Positions 1-5,349 of a stretch of DNA of 35,309 bases are shown here, in pieces. The notes below the pieces were generated by a model. That model worked only from the letters and a program-made list of their open reading frames with translations, searched no databases and was not told the DNA's origin. How positions within the stretch are numbered: position 1 is the first letter of the stretch; every line of letters starts with the position of its first letter. Source of the stretch: a virus; IMG/VR virus record IMGVR_UViG_3300038427_000181, positions 1-35,309 of that record; one strand, written 5' to 3'. Position numbers and translations under genes: made by a program.

Positions 1-35
1 GTTAGGGATTCGGGCGCGGGAAGGGCCGCGTAGCC

Positions 36-335
36 ATGCAGCAACTCTTTCACGATATCGGGAAATGGTCAGACACGACCTTCGGAGACGAAAGACTGAA
101 CAGTACGATCCATCATTTGGAATTAGAGGTTGGCGAACTCAAGGTCGATCCGTTTGAAATCGAGGAATATGCCGACTGTCTCCTGCTTCTCTTTGATGCC
201 GCTCGAAAAGCGGGGTTCGAGTTCAGTGATCTTTTGCTTGCTGCACAGATGAAGTTGGAAAAGAACAAAGCACGCAAATGGGGAAGAGATCTCGGCGAAG
301 GCGCGATCGGACATCTGCCCGAGGCTGAAACCTGA
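36..335 (+). CDS. MazG-like / DUF550-type nucleotide pyrophosphohydrolase
   Basis: 99 aa, probably hydrolysing (d)NTPs to NMP and pyrophosphate in the cytoplasm. The acidic helices typical of MazG folds are visible: HHLELEVGELK at about residues 26-36, then EIEEYADCLLLLFD at about 41-54, giving the paired ExxE and ExxD metal-binding pattern. The tail QMKLEKNKARKWG is typical of DUF550. An in-frame stop at 3-5 and no other start make ATG 36 the only good start. The family includes MazZ, a dATP/dGTP diphosphohydrolase found with the 2-aminoadenine pathway, but no PurZ or DatZ is present here, so a simple nucleotide-pool role is safer. Family fairly sure, substrate unknown. Confidence 0.8.
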   Translation: MQQLFHDIGKWSDTTFGDERLNSTIHHLELEVGELKVDPFEIEEYADCLLLLFDAARKAGFEFSDLLLAAQMKLEKNKARKWGRDLGEGAIGHLPEAET

Positions 336-358
336 AAACTGATGACTGAGAACTGAGG
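332..358 (+). repeat. TCAGT/ACTGA heptamer array, unit 1 (right half only)
   Basis: Four ACTGA-type heptamers without a TCAGT partner. The array starts at the stop codon of the MazG-like gene, and its last heptamer (ACTGAGG) supplies the GAGG Shine-Dalgarno core for the next start at 365. Confidence 0.85.
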
Positions 359-364
359 TGGAAC

Positions 365-760
365 ATGGACTGGAGCCAAGAAGACGAGAAGCGAATCCGC
401 ACCGCGGCCGTACGGAGCGTCAAACTGCCCAACTGGTCAGATGCGTCTGTGGATCGCTTATGGCGAGATGTGACGAACCTCGGGCCGGGCATTCCCGCGC
501 CGACGCAACGGTGTCATTCCCGCGAAAGCGGGAATCCACTGAACTCCCGCGTGCGCGGCGACGACACCGAGCACGACGCCCAACTCCGCGCCGACCTCGA
601 GGTGCGCGAAGCGGAAATCCTTGGCCGAATCGAACGGCAGCGTGCGGGGATGGCCGCTTGGCAACGCGAACGGCGCTTGACCTGGCTCCGCCGAATCGCG
701 ACGGCGGCGATCGCGGTCGGCGTGGGCGCGGCGTGGATTTGGATGATCAGCAAGTGGTAG
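365..760 (+). CDS. Small tail-anchored membrane protein with in-frame dispersed repeat
   Basis: 131 aa, function not recognised. A charged N-terminal half is followed by a predicted helix (residues about 72-105) and one C-terminal transmembrane segment (about 110-128, ATAAIAVGVGAAWIWMI). Residues about 48-66 (HSRESGNP through NSRVRGDD) are the translation of a dispersed palindromic repeat at 512-562, inserted in frame. The SD GAGGTGG lies five bases before the ATG and begins in the preceding heptamer array. It sits among early or accessory phage genes. A membrane-anchored coiled-coil accessory protein is possible, but nothing specific can be claimed. Confidence 0.6.
   Translation: MDWSQEDEKRIRTAAVRSVKLPNWSDASVDRLWRDVTNLGPGIPAPTQRCHSRESGNPLNSRVRGDDTEHDAQLRADLEVREAEILGRIERQRAGMAAWQRERRLTWLRRIATAAIAVGVGAAWIWMISKW
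512..562. repeat. RESGNP-type palindromic dispersed repeat inside a gene
   Basis: The core ATTCCCGC-GAAA-GCGGGAAT (516-535) is a perfect 8-bp stem with a GAAA loop, followed by a second arm (CTCCCGCGTGCGCGG). Read in this frame it gives HSRESGNP...NSRVRGDD, close to the HSRESGNP...DSRLRGND peptide that this repeat class commonly yields. The core also fits the Neisseria dRS3 pattern ATTCCC-N8-GGGAAT. A second copy lies at 5262-5286 in the opposite orientation. Confidence 0.85.
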
Positions 761-839
761 CGCGGACCTGTTTGTTAGGTCCGCGGCCCGTATCTATGAT
801 GGCGAAGAAGAACCGCAGACCTTGGGAAACAGGTCTGCG
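761..839. repeat. Pair of related hairpins (CGCRGACCT...AGGTCYGCG)
   Basis: Two stem-loops of the same design. The first is CGCGGACCT (761-769), a 7-nt loop, and AGGTCCGCG (777-785). The second is CGCAGACCT (814-822), an 8-nt loop, and AGGTCTGCG (831-839). Both have perfect 9-bp stems and differ by compensatory changes at one pair, which suggests a mobile REP-like element or a conserved RNA structure. No U-tract follows, so they are not classic terminators. Confidence 0.75.
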
Positions 840-878
840 CTACCTGCTGACCGTGACTGTCTGCTGAGGATCAAAACC

Positions 879-1250
879 ATGAGGCCTCGAACTACAAATC
901 GACCTGGAGGAGAGTTTTCGAGCATCCGGGCGGTGCTTTCGGATGTTCCGATTGTGCGATCGCACAATTATCGCCCCACGCCTATTCGACATCCGAATCC
1001 GTTGCTCCCGCTTCAGGATGCACAGGCAAGATCCCCACGGAGAGTTGCTTCGAATGGCGCGAGGACACGAAAGGAACGCGCCCTTGATCGGATCCTGGCG
1101 GCACAGCGAGCCTTTTCTTCACCGATAGTAAGTTGCGCCGAATGGGAGAAAGCTTTCCCGGAATTTGCTGGCTGGACGGAGGCGGCTCTGAATCGCGAGA
1201 TGCTGTTGCGGATCGGCGAATTAATCTTGGCCGAAAAGTCGAGGAGATGA
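879..1250 (+). CDS. Hypothetical small phage protein
   Basis: 123 aa, not recognised. The N-terminal half is Arg/Pro-rich and looks disordered. The C-terminal 60 residues (RALDRILAAQRAFSSP, then EWEKAFPEFAGWTEAALNREMLLRIGEL) are helical and look like a real fold. ATG 879 is chosen because GAGGA precedes it by nine bases. An upstream in-frame ATG at 822 lies inside a hairpin repeat and is unlikely. The stop is followed three bases later by the next start, which suggests translation coupled to the zinc-binding gene. The low-complexity N-terminus may be partly repeat-derived. Confidence 0.55.
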   Translation: MRPRTTNRPGGEFSSIRAVLSDVPIVRSHNYRPTPIRHPNPLLPLQDAQARSPRRVASNGARTRKERALDRILAAQRAFSSPIVSCAEWEKAFPEFAGWTEAALNREMLLRIGELILAEKSRR

Positions 1251-1253
1251 ACC

Positions 1254-1514
1254 ATGCGAACCATAGAACAACGTAAGATCGAAATCACTCGTTGCGACTT
1301 CTGCAAAGAGGAAACATCCCAGGGCTCGCAATGCCTACTCTGCCACCGGGATTTGTGTTTCAAAGAGGGGGGGAGTGCCCATGCGGCATACGACCTAGAT
1401 CTTTACAGATACGACGACAGAGTCGGGCGGGTCGGGCAGATCTGCAAGGAATGCGCTGAAACCGACGCGCGCGGAACTGTCAGGTCCTTCCTTGACGGTA
1501 TCATCGAGGGGTGA
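1254..1514 (+). CDS. Small zinc-binding protein
   Basis: 86 aa with three cysteine pairs: CDFC (residues about 14-17), CLLCHRDLC (about 27-35) and CKEC (about 64-67). This pattern fits a small treble-clef or double zinc-ribbon fold. The SD GAGGAG lies seven bases before ATG 1254. The neighbours are close (3 nt to each), so it sits in an operon-like run. It could bind nucleic acid or another protein. No specific family was recognised. Confidence 0.7.
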   Translation: MRTIEQRKIEITRCDFCKEETSQGSQCLLCHRDLCFKEGGSAHAAYDLDLYRYDDRVGRVGQICKECAETDARGTVRSFLDGIIEG

Positions 1515-1517
1515 ATC

Positions 1518-2018
1518 ATGAAACCGAAAACCACGAGTGGCGCGATCAAGGTCCTGCAGCCCGATCTGCGCTTCCAGCATGGCCCGGAGAATCCCTTTCT
1601 GGCCGTGAAGGAACTGATCGCGAAACATGTTGGAGCAGCGAAGGCTGTAAGCATTGAGCGGATCGCGCAGGAACTCTGGCCCGTCGAGTGGAACTACACC
1701 CACCTCGACAAGAACATGCCGGAGTATCCCCACCGAGCGGAGATTCAACGCCTGGTCAAGAAAATCGTGCAGCAATTGCGCAGAAAAGACAAGCGGATGG
1801 GCTCGGCGCGCGCAGGGAAGAATGGGCCGCCAGGCTACTACCGGATTTCGACCGATCAGGAACTGGTCGACACGCTCAAACCCTTCTTTCGCCAGGCGCT
1901 CACGATGCTCCGCACCGTGCATGAGATGACCGGCATGGATCTATTCATCCCGGAATTGACGGGTAAGCTTCGAGAGCTCGCCAACCAGAAGCTGAGTGAA
2001 AACAGAGTCCAAGAGTAG
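1518..2018 (+). CDS. Probable winged-helix DNA-binding phage protein
   Basis: 166 aa. Residues about 30-55 (LIAKHVGAAKAVSIERIAQELWP) and 68-88 (HRAEIQRLVKKIVQQLRRKDKRMGS) look like the helices of a winged helix. The wing ends in GPPGYYRIST (about 103-112), a GYY-then-beta pattern seen in phage winged-helix proteins next to replication genes. The C-terminus is helical. It starts three bases after the preceding stop, with GAGGGG as SD. A role in early regulation or replication is inferred from position. The end of the gene runs into a GAAAGTC-type heptamer tract just after its stop. Confidence 0.6.
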   Translation: MKPKTTSGAIKVLQPDLRFQHGPENPFLAVKELIAKHVGAAKAVSIERIAQELWPVEWNYTHLDKNMPEYPHRAEIQRLVKKIVQQLRRKDKRMGSARAGKNGPPGYYRISTDQELVDTLKPFFRQALTMLRTVHEMTGMDLFIPELTGKLRELANQKLSENRVQE

Positions 2019-2055
2019 AAGAGTTGAAAGTCGAAGAGTCGAAAAGTTGAAAAAA
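2003..2055 (+). repeat. GAAAGTC/GAAGAGTC heptamer-octamer tract (second family)
   Basis: The tract is built of units such as GAAAGTC, GAAGAGTC and GAAAAGTT. It overlaps the end of the preceding gene and lies directly against the CCCGAAT-type tract. Related tracts lie at 4312-4337 and, as an inverted pair, inside the endolysin gene at 5554-5630. Confidence 0.75.
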
Positions 2056-2091
2056 CCCGAAGCCTTAATCCCGAATCCCGAGCCCCGAGGT
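2056..2091 (+). repeat. CCCGAAT-type heptamer tract (third family)
   Basis: Units like CCCGAAT, CCCGAG and CCCCGAG occur in tandem. The final CCCCGAGG supplies the GAGG SD core six bases upstream of the next ATG (2096). Similar tracts occur at 2311-2342 and, with an inverted partner, at 22322-22393. The opening bases of the window are also similar (GGGATTCGGG at 6-15). Confidence 0.75.
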
Positions 2092-2095
2092 TCTA

Positions 2096-2311
2096 ATGGC
2101 TGAGGCGCTTCTTCCCGACACCGACGCGATCCCGCGGGCCACTCTCGAGTGGACGGAGTACCGAGGCAAGCAGCTCGTGCGTTATCGCGATGCCGCTGGC
2201 AGCGTGCATCGCATATTGACAGCAAACTACCAAGAAGCCTCAGAGGCCTTTGACCGCTACGCGGAACAGATGCGCAGCATGGCGGCTAAAGGGAAATCCA
2301 GATGCGGATGA
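2096..2311 (+). CDS. Hypothetical small protein
   Basis: 71 aa. The middle (LEWTEYRGKQLVRYRDAAGS, then VHRILTA) reads as a small beta sheet and the end (YQEASEAFDRYAEQMRSM) as a helix. No family was recognised. GAGG from the upstream heptamer tract lies six bases before the start. The 3' end overlaps the next gene (start 2302) by ten bases, so the two are probably translated together. Probably a small early phage protein. Confidence 0.55.
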   Translation: MAEALLPDTDAIPRATLEWTEYRGKQLVRYRDAAGSVHRILTANYQEASEAFDRYAEQMRSMAAKGKSRCG

Positions 2312-2703
2312 AGCCCGAATCCCGAACGGGTGAATCCCGAGGTTGCGATTCTCGCCACTTTCCGGTCGCGCAGGAAATCTGGCGCGTCTACAACGAAGAG
2401 AACCACCTGACGTGCCCCTGGTCCGGGAAGCACGCGAAGATTCTGGCGCGCACGTTGGCAACGGCGCGCAACTGGGAAGCGAAGCGTTGGCACGACGCCA
2501 TCCTGAACCGGTTTGCGAGCGAGGGTGTGAACGCCGCGGAGGACCCGGCAGTTTGGATTCCTTATCTTATTTCTTACGCGCGGGGCCCGCTGAATCGTTT
2601 TGGCAAGACCGACCGCGTGCCGGCGGAATGTTACGCGAAGCTGCGCGCGCTGTCGGCGCGCTACGCGGCCGCCCAGCACTCGAGCGGTAGCGCTGAACTT
2701 TAG
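2302..2703 (+). CDS. Hypothetical phage protein, N-terminus from a heptamer repeat
   Basis: 133 aa. Residues about 4-14 (PESRTGESRG) are translated from a CCCGAAT-type heptamer tract, so the ancestral protein probably began near HFPVAQEIWRVYN. The body (AQEIWRVYNEENHLTCPWSGKHAKILARTL and WHDAILNRFASEG) is helical, with a conserved-looking end (WIPYLISYARGPLNRFGK). It resembles replication-associated helical phage proteins but I cannot name a family. The stop lies one base before heptamer array unit 2. Confidence 0.6.
   Translation: MRMKPESRTGESRGCDSRHFPVAQEIWRVYNEENHLTCPWSGKHAKILARTLATARNWEAKRWHDAILNRFASEGVNAAEDPAVWIPYLISYARGPLNRFGKTDRVPAECYAKLRALSARYAAAQHSSGSAEL
2311..2342 (+). repeat. CCCGAAT-type heptamer tract inside a gene start
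   Basis: CCCGAAT, CCCGAAC and GAATCCCGAGG units in tandem form codons about 4-14 of the gene that starts at 2302. Confidence 0.65.
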
Positions 2704-2763
2704 TTCTCAGTCATCAGTTCTCAGTCGTCAGTTACTGAGCACTGAAAACTGAGGACTGATAAC
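2702..2763 (+). repeat. TCAGT/ACTGA heptamer array, unit 2
   Basis: About five TCAGTNN units run straight into about four inverted NNACTGA units, so the transcript can fold into one long interrupted hairpin. It occupies nearly the whole gap between 2703 and the SD GGAGG at 2764. Confidence 0.9.
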
Positions 2764-2776
2764 GGAGGCCTGCTTT

Positions 2777-2866
2777 ATGACCGAAGCGGCAGCTCAATCG
2801 AAAGTCGGCGACCGCGTGCCGCGAAGGAGCGTCCGAAGCCATGGCATGCAATTGTCCTACCTGTAA
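2777..2866 (+). CDS. Possible leader-sized ORF
   Basis: 29 aa (MTEAAAQSKVGDRVP...). The SD GGAGG lies eight bases upstream of the ATG, better than expected by chance, and the ORF overlaps the next small gene by 26 bases. Its first codons resemble those of the tiny ORF at 3005 (MSEAAEERDKV) and of a 14-codon ORF at 3195 (MSEVAAGRF), as if one gene start had been duplicated. It could be a degraded gene or a coupling leader. Confidence 0.3.
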   Translation: MTEAAAQSKVGDRVPRRSVRSHGMQLSYL

Positions 2867-3008
2867 GGGATTTCAAAAGGCGGTCTGGGATCTCATGGGG
2901 AGAGGTGCCGCTGGGTGGATCGCGGCTTGGTGGTTGCAGGGTCTTTGGCCACCTAAGAAAGGTGCCGCGAAGGAGGAACCCGATCCGCTGAGGAAGGTCT
3001 TGAAATGA
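2841..3008 (+). CDS. Small Cys-motif membrane protein
   Basis: 55 aa. It begins MACNCPTCKGF (Cys at 3, 5 and 8), followed by a hydrophobic segment (about residues 14-32, rich in Trp: AAGWIAAWWLQGLW) and a charged proline-containing tail. AAGGAG lies 11 bases upstream. Its stop overlaps the next ATG (ATGA). A short sequence about 300 bases later (3142-3165) encodes a similar CNCTPCAK motif in an ORF without a clear start. No family was recognised. Probably a small membrane protein of the accessory region. Confidence 0.5.
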   Translation: MACNCPTCKGFQKAVWDLMGRGAAGWIAAWWLQGLWPPKKGAAKEEPDPLRKVLK

Positions 3009-3097
3009 GCGAAGCCGCAGAGGAGCGAGACAAGGTGCTGGCAGCGGTCTACCGCTGCATGGACGGTCCCATCCTTTTGGACATGGGCTTGTTATAA
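3005..3097 (+). CDS. Possible tiny coupled ORF or gene remnant
   Basis: 30 aa (MSEAAEERDKVLAAV...), starting in an ATGA overlap with the preceding stop. The +2 frame stays open from this region to 3198 and ends in a CNCTPCAKARRLQSEVAR segment, so a frameshift may have split one longer gene. The stretch 3098-3245 holds no other convincing gene. Confidence 0.3.
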   Translation: MSEAAEERDKVLAAVYRCMDGPILLDMGLL

Positions 3098-3245
3098 AGA
3101 TTCGGAACCTAGTCAGGAAGCCAGACGGTTCTCTGCCTCAATGCAACTGTACCCCATGTGCTAAGGCGCGGAGGCTTCAATCCGAGGTGGCGCGATGAGC
3201 GAAGTTGCGGCAGGACGATTTGTGATTTGTGCATGGTGAATTGAA

Positions 3246-3719
3246 ATGGCCTACGAGCACACAGACGTTCCGATAGCGCGGACCCAAGAAGGCTTGCGAA
3301 AACTACTGCAAGCACATAAAGGTTTCGGCTTGGCCGTGATATCCGAACAAGATCCTCAGGGCCGGGAACTTTCTCTGGAAGGTTTTCAAGCTAAGGTCCT
3401 GATCGATGGGATGCCTTATGTTGTCAAGATCATGGCAAAGGTAAAACCAGCGCCCAAGCACTCGAGTGATCGACAAAGAGAACTCTTCCGTTGCCAGGAG
3501 GAACGCCGCATCTGGCGCGTGCTTTATTATCACATCAAATCAGTTTTCGAAGCCTCTGACAGCGGAGTGATGGAATTCCGGGAGTTGATATTGCCTTACA
3601 TTGTCACACGCGATGGGCGCACCATCGCGGATTGCATTCTGCCTGAACTAGGTAAGGCTATAGCCGGGAACGCACAGCGCTTGCTGCCCAAAACGGCCGG
3701 GGGCGAGACGAATGGTTAA
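3246..3719 (+). CDS. Conserved phage hypothetical protein (VARTQxEIxxLL type)
   Basis: 157 aa. It follows the pattern of a widespread phage protein: a start with T.VP.ART.E.L..LL..H...G, a beta-rich middle (FQAKVLIDGMPYVVKIMAK), then RIWRVLYYHIKSVFEASDSGVMEFRE, and an end reading LPYIVTRDGRTIADCI. The known family has no assigned function that I can state. It overlaps the next gene by eight bases. No strong SD precedes ATG 3246. Family resemblance is from memory and should be confirmed by profile search. Confidence 0.65.
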   Translation: MAYEHTDVPIARTQEGLRKLLQAHKGFGLAVISEQDPQGRELSLEGFQAKVLIDGMPYVVKIMAKVKPAPKHSSDRQRELFRCQEERRIWRVLYYHIKSVFEASDSGVMEFRELILPYIVTRDGRTIADCILPELGKAIAGNAQRLLPKTAGGETNG

Positions 3720-4326
3720 TAAGAAATCGAAAATGCGTAAGCCTCTCAGCGGGCTGTTTGCCGAGTGGCGGAAAGTCTCCGCAGAACTGTGCGGTGAGCC
3801 GCTGGAGGGGGAGAAACCACAGGATGCCGAGCGCCGGCTCCGTATCGAGTGGACGAACGAGCAGCTTCGGCAGTTCTACGCGAAAAAGGGTGGGCGGTTC
3901 ACCAGGATCAATGGGCGGACAGTTTTTATTGAATGCGATGGGGCTTTGGTGAGCTCATGGAACAGCCTCCGCGAGCCCGAGATCCGCTACCTCGGAAGGT
4001 GCATGCGCGAATTGACCGGAGACGGGACGGCATACCGCGCGGGCAAGGTTCGCCAGATTGCGCGCGCACTCTGGGGGCCGGACGCCTGGGAGCCATTCCT
4101 AATCCAGCGGCTGGCGGACCGGTATGGCGTGGCAATCGATTCCCGAAGGCCGGAACCCGAAAGCCTAACGCCACGCCAAGCCCACGAACTGATCGAGGAA
4201 TTGTTGTCGCGGTTGGCGCGCAAGGAAGTGGCCATGGCGGGCGACGAGAGCACGCCGGAGATCGATGAACATAAACTCGAAGAAGTGCGCCGCCGCTACA
4301 GAAGCCGTCGAATAGTTGAAAGTTGA
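3712..4326 (+). CDS. Phage protein, possibly GemA-like
   Basis: 204 aa. The N-terminal third is basic and unrecognised. Residues about 88-170 (EPEIRYLGRCMRELTGDGTAYRAGKVRQIARALWG, then LADRYGV, then LTPRQAHELIEELLSRLAR) resemble the layout of GemA/DUF1018 proteins of Mu-like phages: helical, with a LT..QA..LI..L motif near the end. Position before a late-type regulator and lysis genes fits GemA in Mu, but the match is weak. The start overlaps the previous gene. The C-terminus (RRRYRSRRIVES) runs into a GTTGAAA heptamer tract. Confidence 0.5.
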   Translation: MVNKKSKMRKPLSGLFAEWRKVSAELCGEPLEGEKPQDAERRLRIEWTNEQLRQFYAKKGGRFTRINGRTVFIECDGALVSSWNSLREPEIRYLGRCMRELTGDGTAYRAGKVRQIARALWGPDAWEPFLIQRLADRYGVAIDSRRPEPESLTPRQAHELIEELLSRLARKEVAMAGDESTPEIDEHKLEEVRRRYRSRRIVES

Positions 4327-4337
4327 AGAGTTGAAAC
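4312..4337 (+). repeat. GTTGAAA/GTTGAAG heptamer tract
   Basis: Short copy of the second heptamer family (AGTTGAA AGTTGAAG AGTTGAAA). It covers the last codons of the 3712 gene and ends just before ACGGAG, the SD for 4348. Confidence 0.65.
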
Positions 4338-4347
4338 GGAGCGTTTG

Positions 4348-4731
4348 ATGCCTTTAGACCGCAACAAGGAATGCGAGTGTGGATGCGGCGAGAGCTTTGC
4401 CCAGCGGCAATGGAACCAGCGGTTCAAGAATCACAGGCACCATGATGCGCACCACAACAAGCGACTCTATCGTAGGAGAGATAAAGGCGGCGCGGGGAGC
4501 CAAAACGCGCCGTGTAACACGACTCTGTCGGCGCGTCGACCAGCCAGCCCGGCGCGAACGATTCTGTGGGAAAAGGCCGGAGAATACAGTTTGACGCATG
4601 AACCCGGGGCCAGGCCGGTAGTAAAGGTACGGCCGGATGGGCATGTGGCCCTGCAAAGGCTTTTACCGCTGAGGCAGGGGAAAAAGTCATCAGTCATCAG
4701 TAATCAGTTGTCAGTAAGAACTGAAAACTGA
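4348..4731 (+). CDS. Small Cys/His-rich protein with repeat-derived C-terminus
   Basis: 127 aa. It begins MPLDRNKECECGCGESFAQRQWNQRFKNHRHHDAHHN: three closely spaced Cys followed by Trp, Phe and several His, as in a small zinc finger (the CECGCGE start recalls HNH-neighbour or finger proteins of phages). The remainder is basic. The last residues (KKSSVISNQLSVRTEN) are translated from heptamer array unit 3, so the native stop was probably lost. ATG 4348 is preferred over the adjacent TTG at 4345, with ACGGAG upstream. Confidence 0.55.
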   Translation: MPLDRNKECECGCGESFAQRQWNQRFKNHRHHDAHHNKRLYRRRDKGGAGSQNAPCNTTLSARRPASPARTILWEKAGEYSLTHEPGARPVVKVRPDGHVALQRLLPLRQGKKSSVISNQLSVRTEN

Positions 4732-4753
4732 AGACTGACGACTGACAACTGAG
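4684..4753 (+). repeat. TCAGT/ACTGA heptamer array, unit 3
   Basis: Five TCAGTNN units, a short AAGA centre and five NNACTGA units. The left half is translated as the C-terminus of the preceding gene. The right end ACTGAGG provides the SD for 4762. Confidence 0.9.
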
Positions 4754-4761
4754 GTTGAATC

Positions 4762-4968
4762 ATGACCAAATGCTTGCAGTGCGGCGCTCCGATCGAGGTT
4801 GTGAGGGTGATTGTGGAAGGCAACTCCACTTGGCGCGAGCAGCGCTGCACAGGAAAGGATAAGCACCTTGTAGTGACCGAACAGCGGCTCGCCGATCCGG
4901 CGGACTACCGCCGTATCCGGGCAAACTACGTCCGCACACACCGAAAAGTGCGGCCCTTGCCCGCGTAA
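4762..4968 (+). CDS. Small zinc-ribbon-like protein
   Basis: 68 aa. CLQC (residues 4-7) opens a ribbon, and a single Cys at about 29 (RCTGKDKH) with His could close it. A helical tail (DPADYRRIRANYVRTHRK) follows. GAGGTT from the heptamer array lies six bases before ATG 4762. Proteins of this size with C..C near the N-terminus and a variable second pair are common in phage accessory regions. No function is assigned. Confidence 0.6.
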   Translation: MTKCLQCGAPIEVVRVIVEGNSTWREQRCTGKDKHLVVTEQRLADPADYRRIRANYVRTHRKVRPLPA

Positions 4969-4970
4969 GA

Positions 4971-4992
4971 TTGATGATACCGGTATCATCAA
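4971..4992. promoter_or_regulatory. Perfect 22-bp palindrome, candidate operator
   Basis: TTGATGATACC followed at once by its exact reverse complement, with no spacer. It lies 38 bases upstream of the Fis-type regulator gene at 5031. A TTGACA at 5008-5013 could be a -35 box, but its possible -10 (TATGAG, 5030-5035) would overlap the start codon. No U-tract follows on either strand, so an operator fits better than a terminator. Confidence 0.6.
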
Positions 4993-5030
4993 AATAGACT
5001 CGGCATCTTGACAATGCTGGATTGCATGTT

Positions 5031-5249
5031 ATGAGTGAGATTGTGAGCGCCGATCAGATTGAGATTTCAGTCCGACTCGGAACCCCGATGCGCGAAATCG
5101 AGCAACTGATCATCGAACAAGTCATCGGCATGACCGGTGGAAGTATCGCAAAGGCTGCCGCGAAACTCGATTTGTCCTTCGCCACCGTCTATCGGCGCAT
5201 CCAGAGCTATAAGGCGAAGGACATGCAGGACAAGCATGAGGGTTCATGA
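5031..5249 (+). CDS. Fis-family HTH transcription regulator
   Basis: 72 aa. Residues about 20-62 (MREIEQLIIEQVIGMTGGSIAKAAAKLDLSFATVYRRIQSYK) match the Fis/NtrC C-terminal helix-turn-helix (HTH_8): first helix ending at MTGG, then AKAAAKLDLS.ATVYRRI. There is no AAA+ domain, so it acts as a stand-alone DNA-binding protein, probably a dimer. ATG 5031 is chosen. An in-frame TTG at 5022 is less likely. A perfect palindrome lies directly upstream. Its place just before lysis genes is like that of the middle/late activators Mor and C in Mu, so late-gene activation is a reasonable inference. Confidence 0.8.
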   Translation: MSEIVSADQIEISVRLGTPMREIEQLIIEQVIGMTGGSIAKAAAKLDLSFATVYRRIQSYKAKDMQDKHEGS

Positions 5250-5261
5250 TACGAACTTTCT

Positions 5262-5286
5262 GGATTCCCGCTCTTGCGGGAATGAC
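5262..5286. repeat. RESGNP-type palindromic repeat, second copy
   Basis: ATTCCCGC (5264-5271), TCTT loop, GCGGGAAT (5276-5283), then GAC. It is the reverse-orientation counterpart of the copy at 512-562 and lies in the gap between the regulator and the endolysin. Confidence 0.85.
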
Positions 5287-5349
5287 GTAGGCCTTGCCTG
5301 ATCAGCCTGGCCGAGGGCGGCGGCGGGTGCACACGCTGCCGTCGCCCAA

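Noticed and set aside
36-335. Z-genome (2-aminoadenine) phage
   Set aside because: Only a DUF550-type protein is seen. The defining PurZ and DatZ genes are not in the window.
3109-3315. 68-aa minus-strand ORF with a hydrophobic start
   Set aside because: It overlaps the start of a + strand gene, has no SD and no recognisable motif.
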